DNA from: Mesotaenium endlicherianum
Lineage: Eukaryota > Streptophyta > Zygnematophyceae > Zygnematales > Mesotaeniaceae
NCBI GenBank assembly: GCA_009602735.1
Contig: WELA01003863.1
Location: 359,169-423,168 of the forward strand
Length of the DNA stretch: 64,000 bases
Direction: 5' to 3'
A program made the translations under genes and the position numbers. Below the pieces are notes generated by a model. It searched no databases. It had not been told where the DNA came from and saw nothing but the letters and a program-made list of their open reading frames with translations. Each line of letters starts with the position of its first letter. The first letter of the stretch is position 1. Below, piece after piece: positions 22,801 to 34,655 of this stretch.

Positions 22801-25800
22801 CCCTTTTCATCCTGCACATCTATGGAGGGCAGTTCTTTCCTTAGCAGTCATCTTAATGCAGTAATATGAGATTCACAAAAGTGTGTCTCAGTCTTTTCTC
22901 AACAAAAATGCTATGAACATGCGCACACCACCCCCCTAGGCTATTCTGAACTTGCACGCATCAGATATCTTTTCTGATGTCGTCCATGGAGCTTATGGCT
23001 TCTCTGCAAGATGTACTCAAGCAGATAAAGGACATCCCTGCCATTCTTCAGGTGGTTTTCACAGTCCCTCTAGGAGCTTCCTTTAGTTCATACTGGGACC
23101 ATTGCTGTTGACCTTCTTATTAAGCAAGCTCTTAGAATCTCGTACATGAGCTTCTTCTGCAGAATTACTTCCTGCATGTGGCCTGACACCTGTCATGTCT
23201 GGAGCCCTTGCAGAAATTTGGCTCTGCCAGCCTACAAACTTCAAGGAAGGACTGGCAGCATATGTTACAGGTATAAGAAACGCACCAGGAAGTATTCTTG
23301 ACAATGCAGCTTGGCAGAGAGTCTGCTCCATGTTCGGAGCTTATTTGTTCTCTCTTTCGTTGCACAGGCCTCCACTGTTGCTCGAGGGGAACTTGACCAA
23401 CTTACACTCTCGTGTTTACCTTAATGATGTAGTATAGACCATATAACACATGCCACTTGTGAGGATCTTGTCATATTCCATACATTGAAACCTGTTGGCT
23501 TGCTTCCTGTTGAACAGAGTGTGGAGGCCCTCCTGCAGATCCGCGAGATGCTGGAAGCGACAGCTCACCAGGGGCACATGAGGAGGTCGTTTGCAGGCCT
23601 CGACATTGTCACCAAGGTTCCACGTGCTCTCTCCCTATCCTCTCTCCACCTGCTACTCAGCAACATGCTTGCTCTGGACAGTGCCGGTTCCTTTGCAGCC
23701 TCTTCAAAATCTTGTTCTCTCGCTCTCCTTGCTCTTCCTCCTCCTGGAGCTACGCCAAGTGTCATCAGGCATGCGTGTGTTGCCACGTGGCGGTCCCCAT
23801 CTGAGGATGTGATTGCGAGGTAGTAGGAGTCTGAGTACAAGTGAACCGATGTCGCAGTATAGGTCCCTTGAGAAGTGCTCACAGATGTTCGTTGGTGTGC
23901 ATGCAGCTCCTGAACTCCGTGGGAAGCTCCATGGTGTTCATATGCGAGCTGGTGAGGTTACTCTGCATGATTTCATCTCACACTGATAGCAACTCTGGCC
24001 TGCATCATCCTCTCCTGCAGCTTGATGCATCTCGCACTCAATGGAGAAAGAGACGTTGCAGGCTCGACTCTCGAAAGGCCTATGTTGAGCACGCGCATGT
24101 GTTTGAGTTGCAGCGTCCTCACACGTTTTTTGGCATGCCACCAGCGGCTGTCTGCGAGACTGAATTAGAGCAGATGTTACATTGCAAGTGTGCCCTGAGT
24201 GGGTTGACAAACTATGTTCCTCCTGGTAAAACCGTCCTCACCATGTTGGCAGGCCTCTGTACATAAAAGTAGGTTTCTGTCTTTAAGGTGCATTTTGTTT
24301 ATTCTTGCCTTGTTGCAGATAAGCGGAGTCTTGGACTTTGACCAGGTGCTTGGGGACAACCTGGAGACTCTGGTGGCGTATGGTGTATGCGAAGAGGTGC
24401 CATTTCGAATTCCAATGCCACACGATGTTTTGTTCTTTTTTTGTTTATCTGTTCACACTTTTCCTGGTAGTGCCTCCCGATGCGCAAGAGAGCTAACAGT
24501 TCTGCTGGAAACTAGCTGCACGCAATGCGTTTTGTTCTTGTTGGAGGATGTAAATGCTCTCCCTTTACGGGGAAAGTCCAGGCGCTTTTTTGGGTATGTC
24601 TCAGCATCTCTGTCCAGGATGTTCTCAATTGTACGCGTATATATTTGTACAAAGCGTCGAATACTAAGATGCGTATGCATGTGTTTGGGCACCTTCTGTG
24701 TCAGTGTGTGGCAATGTGGCATGTCTCGCTAGAATCACTGAATGTATGAACTTCTAGATGGTCATGCTGTAGCATATGGGCGGTGCTAATTCACCTCGCC
24801 TGGTGGCATTGCAGCTCGACGAGCTCAAGCTGCTGCATGAGGGCCTTCCGGACTTCCTTGACACGGTAGGCTGTCCTCTTTGCCTGCTTACACATATTGC
24901 GTGATTTGTGCTTCTGGAGTGTGTTTGTACAGGGCACCTTCCTAAGCTGGGTTGCATCCGTGTCTGAATTCTTGTCAGACTCAAAAGGAGTCTGCCTTCC
25001 ACTCCTCTAGCTGTTTATTATTCCTCCTGTTGTTTGTAGTAGTACTACTGATTCCCGCTGCGTATTGCCATGCATTGCGTACCTGACGTGTTTGTGTGAA
25101 GTGCGCGCCAGGTGTCAAAAGGATCGCGTGACCGGCGTGTGTATCTGAAGTCCGCTCCAGACGTTGATGTCTGTTGTGGCTGATGTGTGCGTCGGACATG
25201 CGCTTCAGGTGTCAAAGAAGGAGCTGGCAAGGCTGGCCCTGCAGACAAACAAGCGCAGCCTCTCGCACGGCGCCTCCATCGCATATCTTCCGCAGAATGG
25301 TAAGCGGCATGCCGCCTCGCGCGCAGCATCGACAATATGCGCCTTGAATACATCTACCTTTTGGGTGCAATGTGCCCTTTCCTGGCCAGCATGAACAAAG
25401 GTAAGGCGAGTGAGGCTGCTGGGTGCCATGTGCCCTTGCCCTGCCAACAAAGCTGAGTTGTGCCACGTGTGAGGCTGCGAGTGGACAGGTTACCTGCTGA
25501 GATTTGAAGGCACCCGCGACTCTCTGCACTTTCTGGAAAGCTGCAGCGATCTGATGTTTGTGGTAAGAAGCAGATGCACACAGCTCTTGAGGTTGCCAGA
25601 ATCGCAAGTGTATTGGTGCACACAATGTGCATACGACAATGCATGTGCGAAGGCCCCAAGTTTGATTCTTAAGTACCCGTAAGGGACCTTCTTATCTTGC
25701 AACATCAGCAAACATTGCAAACATCAGCTTCGACCTCAAAATGTGCCCTTATGTCTGCGGTTGCATCAGACCAATTTTTTTGCTCGTCACATTCACTGGA

Positions 25801-26003
25801 GGTGTGTGTGCTTGAGAGAGTGTGGGTGCAAGTATTTACATGGGCGTGTCTGCTTGGCAGTTCCAAGGCAGCAACGCAAGCGGGTATGGCTGCTTCTACC
25901 AGACTGCAAAGACCAAGGAGCTCGACAGCATACTCGGCGATGTTCATCACAAAGTTCTGGGTAAGGAGGTGCAGAGGAATGCTCTTTGCAGCTAAGGGAT
26001 ATG

Positions 26004-26059
<56 letters not shown>

Positions 26060-29000
26060 TGCGCGCGAGTGCTTGCGAGCGTGCGTGCATTCTCGCGTGC
26101 TTGCGAGCTGACATGTGCGCGTGCAAGTTCGTGCATGTGGGAGCGCTCCGCGTACGTGACTCTAGGTCCTTTGGAAGTACTACGAGTATGTCCTACGGAA
26201 TATTGGGAGTCATGCTCGTGTATTTTTCTCCGTACCTTGCATGGATGAATGGAAAACAACCCTGTCATAACTCGTCAGTGTTGAGATTTGGTTCTTTGGG
26301 CAAGCTGTAAACAGACATGGAGAGCGCAATCATCAGGGACCTTGAAGTGAGGGTGCTTGGGTATAGCGCCGCCCTCCTGAAGGCGGCCGACGCAACTGCC
26401 GAGCTCGATTGGTGGGTGCTTGCTTGCTTCAAACCCTTGCCTACGACCTAAACAAGGAGACTGACGCATGTTGGTCCTTGTTCATATCTCGAGTTTCATG
26501 CCATTGTTCATCTACAGTTGTCGGCATGCCCTCGTAGTCCCTCTCTCCTGAGCACAAACACGCTCAATGGGAATTTATGCACCTCGAGGCTCGTACACCA
26601 TCTGCAATCATATGGACAATAGAACAAGACACAAACATGCACTGCTTATTAACTTTTCCTCTTCCCGGTTCCTAGAAGTAAGGCATGCGCAACCATTACA
26701 ATGAATGGCATCGTCATGAGCAAAGGGGCAGCTCAGATCACAGCCATGCCTCATACATCCACGTCCCTTCACGCTCTTAATGTATGAATTCATTGACAGG
26801 TCTTCTTCGTGGCAGCCCGGGGGGGGTGNNNNNNNNNNNNNNNNNNNNNNNNNNNNNNNNNNNNNNNNNNNNNNNNNNNNNNNNNNNNNNNNNNNNNNNN
26901 NNNNNNNNNNNNNNNNNNNNNNNNNNNNNNNNNNNNNNNNNNNNNNNNNNNNNNNNNNNNNNNNNNNNNNNNNNNNNNNNNNNNNNNNNNNNNNNNNNNN
27001 NNNNNNNNNNNNNNNNNNNNNNNNNNNNNNNNNNNNNNNNNNNNNNNNNNNNNNNNNNNNNNNNNNNNNNNNNNNNNNNNNNNNNNNNNNNNNNNNNNNN
27101 NNNNNNNNNNNNNNNNNNNNNNNNNNNNNNNNNNNNNNNNNNNNNNNNNNNNNNNNNNNNNNNNNNNNNNNNNNNNNNNNNNNNNNNNNNNNNNNNNNNN
27201 NNNNNNNNNNNNNNNNNNNNNNNNNNNNNNNNNNNNNNNNNNNNNNNNNNNNNNNNNNNNNNNNNNNNNNNNNNNNNNNNNNNNNNNNNNNNNNNNNNNN
27301 NNNNNNNNNNNNNNNNNNNNNNNNNNNNNNNNNNNNNNNNNNNNNNNNNNNNNNNNNNNNNNNNNNNNNNNNNNNNNNNNNNNNNNNNNNNNNNNNNNNN
27401 NNNNNNNNGGGGGAGAGGGGGGGGGTCGAGTCGCAGTTTCTGCTTTATCACGTTGCTGACTTCTTCTTGCAGCCTTCTCTCACCGCTAATCCTGGGGCCA
27501 ACTCGCGGTGTCTGCTTTCTCATCGTGATCTGGCTGCTCCTTGCTGCAGCCTTGGGCCGCTTAGCCTGCAGTCGTATCGATGCCTACTTTCTACAGATGA
27601 TGCTCGCTTCCTCTTGCAGCCTTGTCATTAAGCCTGGGCCTGATTGCTATGCATGGTTCGTAGATGATGATGACAGCTCCCGCCTGCAGCTTTCGGTCGC
27701 TGAGTACTAATTACAAGATGGCGGTTTCCTCTGGTGGCAGCCTTGTGTTGCTAATCCTGGGCCCTAATCTTGGCATCTACTTCGTCGATGAATATGATGA
27801 TGATGATGACGATAATAGCCTTGAAAGCCTGGCGTCACTCTGGTGTCGCTGAAGCCTGGGGCCGATGTCTGATTCCTGCTTCGTTGCATGATGAAGATTC
27901 ACTTCTCCCTGCAGCCTTGTGGCGCTAAGCCTGCGCACCAATCGCAACGCCTGGTCCGCTGATGGTAATAGTGGTAGCTTTTTCTTGCAGCCCGGTATCG
28001 CTGATCCGGGGAGTAATTTGCAGTGTCTAGTTGTATGTGACGAGCCATGTGTCCTTAACCCTGAGGAATTTGCAGCGGCTGCTTGTAAACGACGGGGCAT
28101 ATATTGCTAAGCCTGGGGCCGAACTGCAATGTCTGCTACGTTGACGATGATGGTAGCTTCCACTTGTGCAGCCTGGTGTCGCTGAGCCTGTGCGCCCGCG
28201 AGTACAAGCTGGTGAAGCCCAGCCTCACGCACAACAATGTATTGCACATTAAGGGGGGCAGGTGGGGACGTTCTTGCCTACTCCTCCGCCTCTTCCTCCT
28301 CCTCCTCCTCCTCCTCCTCCCTCCTCCTCCTGCTGCTGGCTGTGGTGTCTGGACTCTGAACGCGTTCACACTGGGTGCACTATTCAGTGAGCTTTTGCGT
28401 GCCACTCTGTGTGCTGTACTCTGAGATGTACCTGCTCGCCTGCCTCCCCGCGGCCCTCAACGCGTTCACATCCTGCATGCTCTACCCGCCTCTGCGCACC
28501 TCTCTGTGCGTTCTTAGAGTGTCACACCCGCCTTCATTACTCCAACTAACCCTTGCGTGTTTTCTCTCCTAACTGAAAGACCTCCTCCAGGATCGATGAT
28601 GTGCCCCTGCGCATCTGAGTGCGTGACATGTGTGCTTACTTCGTGACTCGCTCTGCGCCTGCTGTATCACGCGTTCTCTACATATGTGCAGCATTGTGCA
28701 TGCTTCCTTGCTGCATGGTTGCTGGTTGGTCCTGCTAGTTGTTGCAGGACTGAGCAGAAGTCCAAGAGTATCTACAAGTAGTTAGTTGTTATGTCATAAA
28801 GTCAAGAGCCAGAGTCAAAGTCAAACTTGCTCCCGTCAACAGGCGTCTAACTTCAACCTGGAACTGAAGGCAGTTCCAAGCTCCCCCAGCTAGTTGGGGT
28901 ATGTACGGTGCATTGGGTGTAACTTATGCCTATGTTAAGGGCAAAGTAGACAGATGAGAGGAAAGTAACCCACGAAGTTTTCTTTCTTACCGAACACCTT

Positions 29001-32000
29001 GTTTGTGCCCTCTGCAGGCACATTCTGCAGGTGCTCACAGTCGACACATTTGTACCGAACGACACTCACTTCGATCCTGACCAAGGTATGCGCTCCTCTG
29101 GTGCTAGACACTGCCTCTTTCCTTCAAGCCCTTTATCGATGAGCTATGATTGCCGCCCGGTGCCTTATGCCCCTGCATTTTTGCAACTCAAGACGTCAAA
29201 GAATTTGCCGGGCGCCAGAACTAACGCCCTCCTGATTGGCGGCTTCTATTTGGCTCCTAAGGTAGCTCCTCATTTTGGCACCCAATTGCGCTCGCTGGCG
29301 AGACTTGTCGACTTTCTGCTCTCCAGCATGGCTCCCCCCTTCAAACCTCTCTCTCTCCTTTCTCCTCGTAACGTGTGCTGCGGCAGGTCGCGTGTGCGTC
29401 ATAACAGGCCCAAACTACTCCGGAAAGAGCGTCTATGCAAAGCAGGTACTGCTGCAATTACGCACCCCATAGAATGGTCGTGCTGCATTGTCCTTCTCGG
29501 CGCTACTGGCGCGCTTGCTAGATCTCGCCCGCTCGTTTCGCGCGAGGGGCACATTTTAAACAATGGCCACGACGCGCATCTTCTCATCTGTGCTCTCCGT
29601 CCTCTGGACTGTTCTCCGAGCGATGCAGGTTGCGTTGATAGTGTTTATGGCGCACACCGGAAGCTTCGTTCCTGCGGAGGAGGCGATTGTCGGCCTCACT
29701 GACAGGTCAGTAGCACTCTCCAGTTTGGTGCTTCCCGCTCGTCCGACATTCTTTTTCAACGCAACAAATCCTTGTCCCTTCTCCCCCCGCACGCCTGCCC
29801 GCCTCCTGAGCTGTCATCATGGTCTCGCAGCACCAGCGCGCTTACTTTTCTTCTTTAAGAAGCGGCCACCATGTGAGTACGTGCTCGCAGACTCTGCAAC
29901 CGAGCACCACGCCTATGCGTCATCCTCTCCAGATCTTCCCTGTTTGGGGTCATCAGCATTCTGCCGTCCCGGCGTTGCATTATGAGCCATCTGGGCCCCA
30001 TGTTCTATCTGTGCGCATACATACGCATGGCCTTGTATGGTGTAAGGTGGCCTGGCCTTGGGTGCAGCACCTGCTCTAATGCACACCTGCAGATGGGCAT
30101 GGCATGGCGTGGCATGCACCTCGGGGGCAGAGAGCCTGTCTTGACGCTGCAGCATCTGACGCCAATGACCTGTGCTGCTGCACCCTCTCCTTTCCTCTCC
30201 TCTCCTCTTCCCTCCTCTCCACGTGGCGCCCTTTCCCGAGGCGCAGAATCTTCACGCGGATCATGAGCAAGGAGAGCAGCATGGTGCCGCAGTCCACCTT
30301 CATGATTGATCTCAAGCAGATGTCGTGCATGCTGCGCCACGCCACCTCGCGCTCCCTCTGCATCATTGACGAGTTCGGCAAGGGCACTCTCGCTGCCGGT
30401 GGGGAGGCCCAGCGTGGCTGCTCCCTCCCCCCTGCTCCCTCTACCCCTCCCGCCTCCTTCCCTCCCTCGCTCCCTCTCCTCCAACCCCGCCCTTCCTCCC
30501 CTCCCTCCCCGCCCTTCTGGCCCTCCCTTCCTCCCTCTCCCCTGGCACACAGCTTTGGAAGGGCTGCACCACCAGATCACTAGATCTCCAGATCAGTTCT
30601 GGTGCTTTGGATCAGGGCGGTTGCATGCCCAGATGAGCGCGCATGTCCAGATCAGTGCAGTAAACTTCCTGATCAGTACAGTCCAAACCAATACACTTTT
30701 GAACAACTCGCAGGCGGTACTTCGTCCAGCTGTTAGAATTTTATGCTGCTGTCTTACTCAGAGCAGTTCTCTAAACCCTAGAAGCAGGCCCCAGGGGGCG
30801 TGACATTGTGTCTGCCAGTGACCCCATCTCCCTTTGTGGTGCTTTTGGTGTGAAAGCAGTAGGACAAGCTTACTTATTTGTGCCGCTCCATGAAGGAGAA
30901 ACGCTCACAAGTCTTTATTACATACGCGACTGCCTGTGATGGACGCAGACGGGGTGGGCTTGCTGTGCGCCACGTTGCGCCACCTGGCAGCCTCTCCTGC
31001 CCCCCCCAAGGTGCTGGTGTGCACGCACTTCAACGAGGCCCTGGAAGACGCCAGGCTGGGACGGGTGAGCTTTTGTCGTATTTCTCTTCTTTTCTCTCTG
31101 GGCTCCCTGCCTGCTCTAGGAGAGAGTGAGGGCCGGACTCGTCAGACCATGAGTACTTTTGAAGCTCTGTGTAATTCTGCCCTCACACAGTCCCCGGACC
31201 GATGGCCATGAGCGCCACCTTGCTCCTGAACGTCATGACAACACATCCAGAAGGGTGGTGATACCTGTAAAAGTTTTGTGAGGACTAAGTCGGCTAGCTC
31301 CAAGGTCGCTGCCTGTGCCAAGTTGGAAGACACGCTCTTGAAGGTTTCCGGGCTTTCGAGAACTCTGGCCAGGATCAAGCAGCTCTGGCAGAGCTTGTAG
31401 CGGATGGTCCTGTGGGTGCACATGTCCAGCATGTGGGAGGGACCAGCTCGTGGGCATGCTCGTCTGAGCACCTTGATCTTGCTTGCACGCCTTTCACGTG
31501 TACTCTTTGTTCCAGTCTTTGCACGCTCGCTCGCACATGCTTGCCCTGCGCATCTTGATGTTGCGCACGTTTCATACCAACAATCATTCTGTACTCATTG
31601 TTCCACTCCCTGCAAGCCAGACCTCCTCACGCAGGGGAAAGGTGGTGGGGGGGTGGGTGGGGCTGTCCCCTTCTCGATCCCGTGACGTTTGCAGAGCAAG
31701 AACGTGGGCTTCTGCAACATGAGCGTCCTGCATCCCGACAAGGCGCACACTCCCGGCTTGGAGAATGATATTGTGTTCCTGTACAGGCAAGTGCCCCCCC
31801 TCTCCCTGGCACTCTCCGCCCCTCGGGCACTTCTTGCGTGGGTGAGACATACACGCAATGTTTTTCTGATTCGAGTACAATGCGGTAGCTTTCGTCCCTT
31901 GGCTGCCACCTGTCAAAAGAGACCATCGAGATCTGATGATCACATTTCTGGAGAGTTTGTACCGATCATGCAGAGGGAGCGAATGTCTTTCCATGTGCAC

Positions 32001-32795
32001 ACTGCAGACTCTCCTCAATGAGCCCCATCGTCTCCGGCTGCATCTAATCTTCGTTCCTTTTTTTCTCAATTGTGTTTTGATTTTTGATTTTTGATTTTTT
32101 TTTCATGGGGTCTGCGGAAGTACAGGCTGGTTCCCGGGCGCGCTCTGGAGAGCTTCGGCATGATTTGCGCCAAGCTATCAGGTCCCCTCTCTCTCCTTCA
32201 GCCCCCCCCACAGCTGGATCTGCATTACTCCTCTACTTCGTGCCTGTCAACTCGATGGGCACCCACTGGTGGTGGTGTCTGAGCTCTGGCCAAGAGGCAA
32301 TCGGCATTCCACTTTACTAAGGAAGCAGCTGTGGACGTGAGCTGGCGAGAATCTGGGGTGGATCTGAGCCAGTGTTCTTCTGGGCTTGTTGCAATAGGTG
32401 TGCCTCCTGAAGTACTGCAGAGAGCAAGTCATATTGCCCAAAGAATCAAAGCAGGCACTCCAATCGAGCGCCTTGAGAATGCCCGCACTGGAGCCAGAGA
32501 TTCGCTCTACAAGGTATTACCTCCTGCTTCAATATCGCCAGTATGCATGCGCACTGTCGCGATGGGCAAGATGAGAAAAGCATAGTCAAAGTTGTGCAAG
32601 AGATGAGCCAGCTATATGCTTTAACAAGAGATGCATCCAACATCTCGAAGTCTTGTAGCAGACACTAACTGACAAGTTGGTGCATGTGTAATGCAGGAGC
32701 TCGTGGCGACTTTACTCTCGTTTGACTGCTCCCAAGGTGATGTGCAGGCTTTTCTAGAAGCTATTTTTGCAAAGGGATTTAGAAGGCACTCTTAG
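19890..32795 (+). CDS. MSH5: MutS homologue MSH5 (meiotic crossover protein), 31 exons
   Basis: Exons: 19890-19988, 20153-20184, 20541-20638, 20812-20895, 21096-21171, 21346-21409, 21615-21775, 21990-22091, 22318-22345, 22506-22537, 22739-22796, 22965-23051, 23214-23270, 23518-23616, 23907-23951, 24319-24396, 24815-24865, 25209-25299, 25489-25562, 25861-25960, 26315-26411, 28172-28261, 29018-29085, 29387-29445, 29629-29705, 30247-30398, 30949-31064, 31695-31786, 32126-32181, 32398-32513, 32697-32795. All join in phase: 2538 nt, about 845 aa, near the length of plant MSH5. Landmarks: VYMACIIQGSR and AYYDPSTSHL (N-terminal), GIGKAKEG, VDTFVPND, Walker A GPNYSGKS (about residues 598-605), STFMIDL, Walker B IIDEFGKGT (about 675-683), VCTHFNE, and the C-terminal helix-turn-helix. 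With MSH4 it forms the clamp that stabilises meiotic recombination intermediates. Exon 1 and its ATG rest on phase and position alone and are less certain. Intron 28 has a GC donor (31787). Confidence 0.97.
26007..26055 (+). repeat. (GT)n microsatellite, about 24 units
   Basis: An uninterrupted GT run followed by a GC-mixed GT tract, within the MSH5 intron between exons 25861-25960 and 26315-26411. It produces long His/Thr or Cys/Val open frames that are not genes. Confidence 0.98.
26829..27408. other. Assembly gap (580 N)
   Basis: N run in MSH5 intron 21 (26412-28171), flanked by G-runs on both sides. It sits next to the splice-site minisatellite, so the true copy number of that repeat may be larger. 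Confidence 0.99.
27455..28190 (+). repeat. Minisatellite repeating the 3' splice site of MSH5 exon 28172-28261
   Basis: The real junction reads CACTTGTGCAG then CCTGGTGTCGCTGAGCCTG. Upstream in the same intron the same arrangement recurs: pyrimidine tract, GCAG, CCTTGTGTCGCTAAGCCTG-like, then GGGCC, a GTCTGCTTCGT-like stretch and GATGATGATG. Clear AG ends fall at 27472, 27549, 27619, 27689, 27740, 27914 and 27990, with more degenerate copies near 27822-27860 and 28075-28115. Spacing is mostly 50-77 bp. Only the last copy opens into the conserved MSH5 reading frame. Confidence 0.88.
28281..28338 (+). repeat. (CCT)n microsatellite
   Basis: CTC/CCT trinucleotide run just downstream of the MSH5 exon ending at 28261, in the intron. 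Confidence 0.95.
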
Positions 32796-34064
32796 CCACT
32801 TGGAGTGGTAAATCCTTGCTGAATGTTAGAGCAATTGAGAGGATGAAGTTTATTCGTTGGACCTGCTATCGGCAGAAATAATCAATTTCTCCAGCTGTTG
32901 TCTCTGAAACAAGGACAAGTTTTGTTTCCAAAGTGTTCTGTAGGAGCAAGTCGCAAATTGGCACCATGGGGAGGTTACAAGCCAGAATCTTAGTAAACCA
33001 CAGGCTGCAAAGGTGGTGGTAAGACATAATTTAGGTGCATTGGGTGTCTCAAATGTTAGCTGATGGACCTCCATAATAGCTGCCGCAGGGCGAAAGTAAC
33101 ATCATTGTAGGCGAGCACAATAAGTTCTGGGGCACAAAAAGGTTCAACGGACTGATGTGACACAAGAGTGTAAGTAAGCGGGTCATTTGCACTTCACAAA
33201 TAGCTGAAAAATGATCTCAACATGTAGCGTTCAAAAACTTCACAAGTAGACCAACAGGGTGGACAAACTCATGGAGAAAGTCCTGGACTGGCCTCAAGCA
33301 ACCATGAAAGGCAATGGACAATACATAACTGCACGTCAACCACACTTTGAGGAACCGGAAGTATTACAGGAACAGAAACCGGTACATCATACACCTAGGT
33401 TTGTCGAGCTAAGTTGACCAGCTGCTACCTGTACTGCTACAGAAGAGGACATAGCAAACTAGATCAACTGTTCTAAACTTTGTAAGAATAGAGAACTGAA
33501 TGATAGAACATGTAAGGATGTAATGTCCTTACACTACCATGCTACTTTTTTAACGAAACCGGCAGACCTTCACCAGACTTCCACTGCTACTTATCCCACC
33601 AACTGCTCTCCGGCTGCAAATGAGGCGTCAGCCAAAAATTATTTACATGGTACCTATGATGCTCCTCTGTGCAGTTTGTCGCGCCTTACAGCACCTGATA
33701 GGAACCCCACAATGTTTATGCTTTTTTCCCAACTTGCATACCTGAAAGTCTCATGGAAGATCCTGTCGGTTAGGGGTTTGAGATCCTTAATGGAGACGGA
33801 GATTAGAAAGAGATCTGGAGAAACCCTCATGCCTACAATCTGTCCATAAGCTGCCTAGCTCCGGCCCTGCCGCATCAAATCTCAGAGCATCATTTTCACC
33901 TTCCTAGCTACCTTTCTAGACTATCCTTCTTATGCTACAAGGTCACTCTGACCATTTCTTCAAATAATGGCCAGAAAGCTCACAAGATCATGATCCACAG
34001 CCTTGAAATGAGATGATGCTAGGCATCGGAGGCATTGGTCAACCCTTTTGGGCACCTGTCAGTG
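32796..34064. other. MSH5 3' flank and intergenic sequence
   Basis: This follows the MSH5 stop codon (32793-32795) and should include its 3' UTR. No other gene, RNA or transposon feature was recognised. Confidence 0.5.
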
Positions 34065-34655
34065 TTACGAGTAAACGTCAATGGTTCTGCGTCCAGCCTG
34101 GGGGCTCTCCATGATGTGCCCAAGTGCTGCAGATCTGGGAGATATCCGGTTGGAACTGAACATAGCTGCTCTTGCCATGTTCAAGCCTGCTGGTTGCAAA
34201 GCGGTGTTCACAGCAGATGAATCTACCCAGTCCAAGAGATGAGATTCTCCACCCCAATGGTCGGGTATGACCACCCTTCCTGCAACAGAATCTCTGTAGT
34301 TGAGAAGCCGTTCTCGAGGTGTTGTAGAGCCCATGGAGGCTTCGGGGGCGTCATCCTGTGTCTTCGAGACTGTAGAACAAAGAACAGAAGGGGATGAACC
34401 TACTTCGTATCCCCATCCTTTAATTCTGCCCGAACTCACGTACTGTGCGTGTTTCTCCTGTGAGGTTCCTAGCATCATTGTATGCCCAATCGGAAGCTTG
34501 CCTGACTGGGTGTCAGCTTCAGGACAGCTCATTGTCACATCTGTGAAAGAGTCTAGGTCGATATCACGATTAAGCTGTATTCGCTTTACCCTACAATCCG
34601 CTGTATCATACAAAACAGTCCGTTTCCGAGTGGAAAGCTGCCACATTCCAGTCAT
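34065..34655 (-). CDS. Unrecognised single-exon ORF, 196 aa, possibly a plant-type gene
   Basis: An ATG-initiated open frame of 196 codons, starting MTGMWQLSTRKRTV, preceded by an in-frame TAA four codons upstream. The C-terminal half contains VVIPDHWGGESHLLDWVD and then LNMARAAM. This weakly resembles a W-G-x-E-x-LL-x-DW motif I associate with small uncharacterised land-plant proteins, but I cannot name a family. A second open frame (34606-34812, minus) overlaps the start in another phase and could be an upstream exon. No signal peptide or membrane helix is evident. It could still be a chance open frame. Confidence 0.4.
   Translation of the reverse strand: MTGMWQLSTRKRTVLYDTADCRVKRIQLNRDIDLDSFTDVTMSCPEADTQSGKLPIGHTMMLGTSQEKHAQYVSSGRIKGWGYEVGSSPSVLCSTVSKTQDDAPEASMGSTTPRERLLNYRDSVAGRVVIPDHWGGESHLLDWVDSSAVNTALQPAGLNMARAAMFSSNRISPRSAALGHIMESPQAGRRTIDVYS

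Noticed and set aside
25697-26268. Open frames of about 185 codons with His/Thr or Cys/Val runs
   Set aside because: Produced by the (GT)n microsatellite in an MSH5 intron; the true coding part is exon 25861-25960.
26777-27710. Open frames through the third gap with Ser/Leu-rich ends
   Set aside because: N-run artefact plus the splice-site minisatellite; inside MSH5 intron 21.
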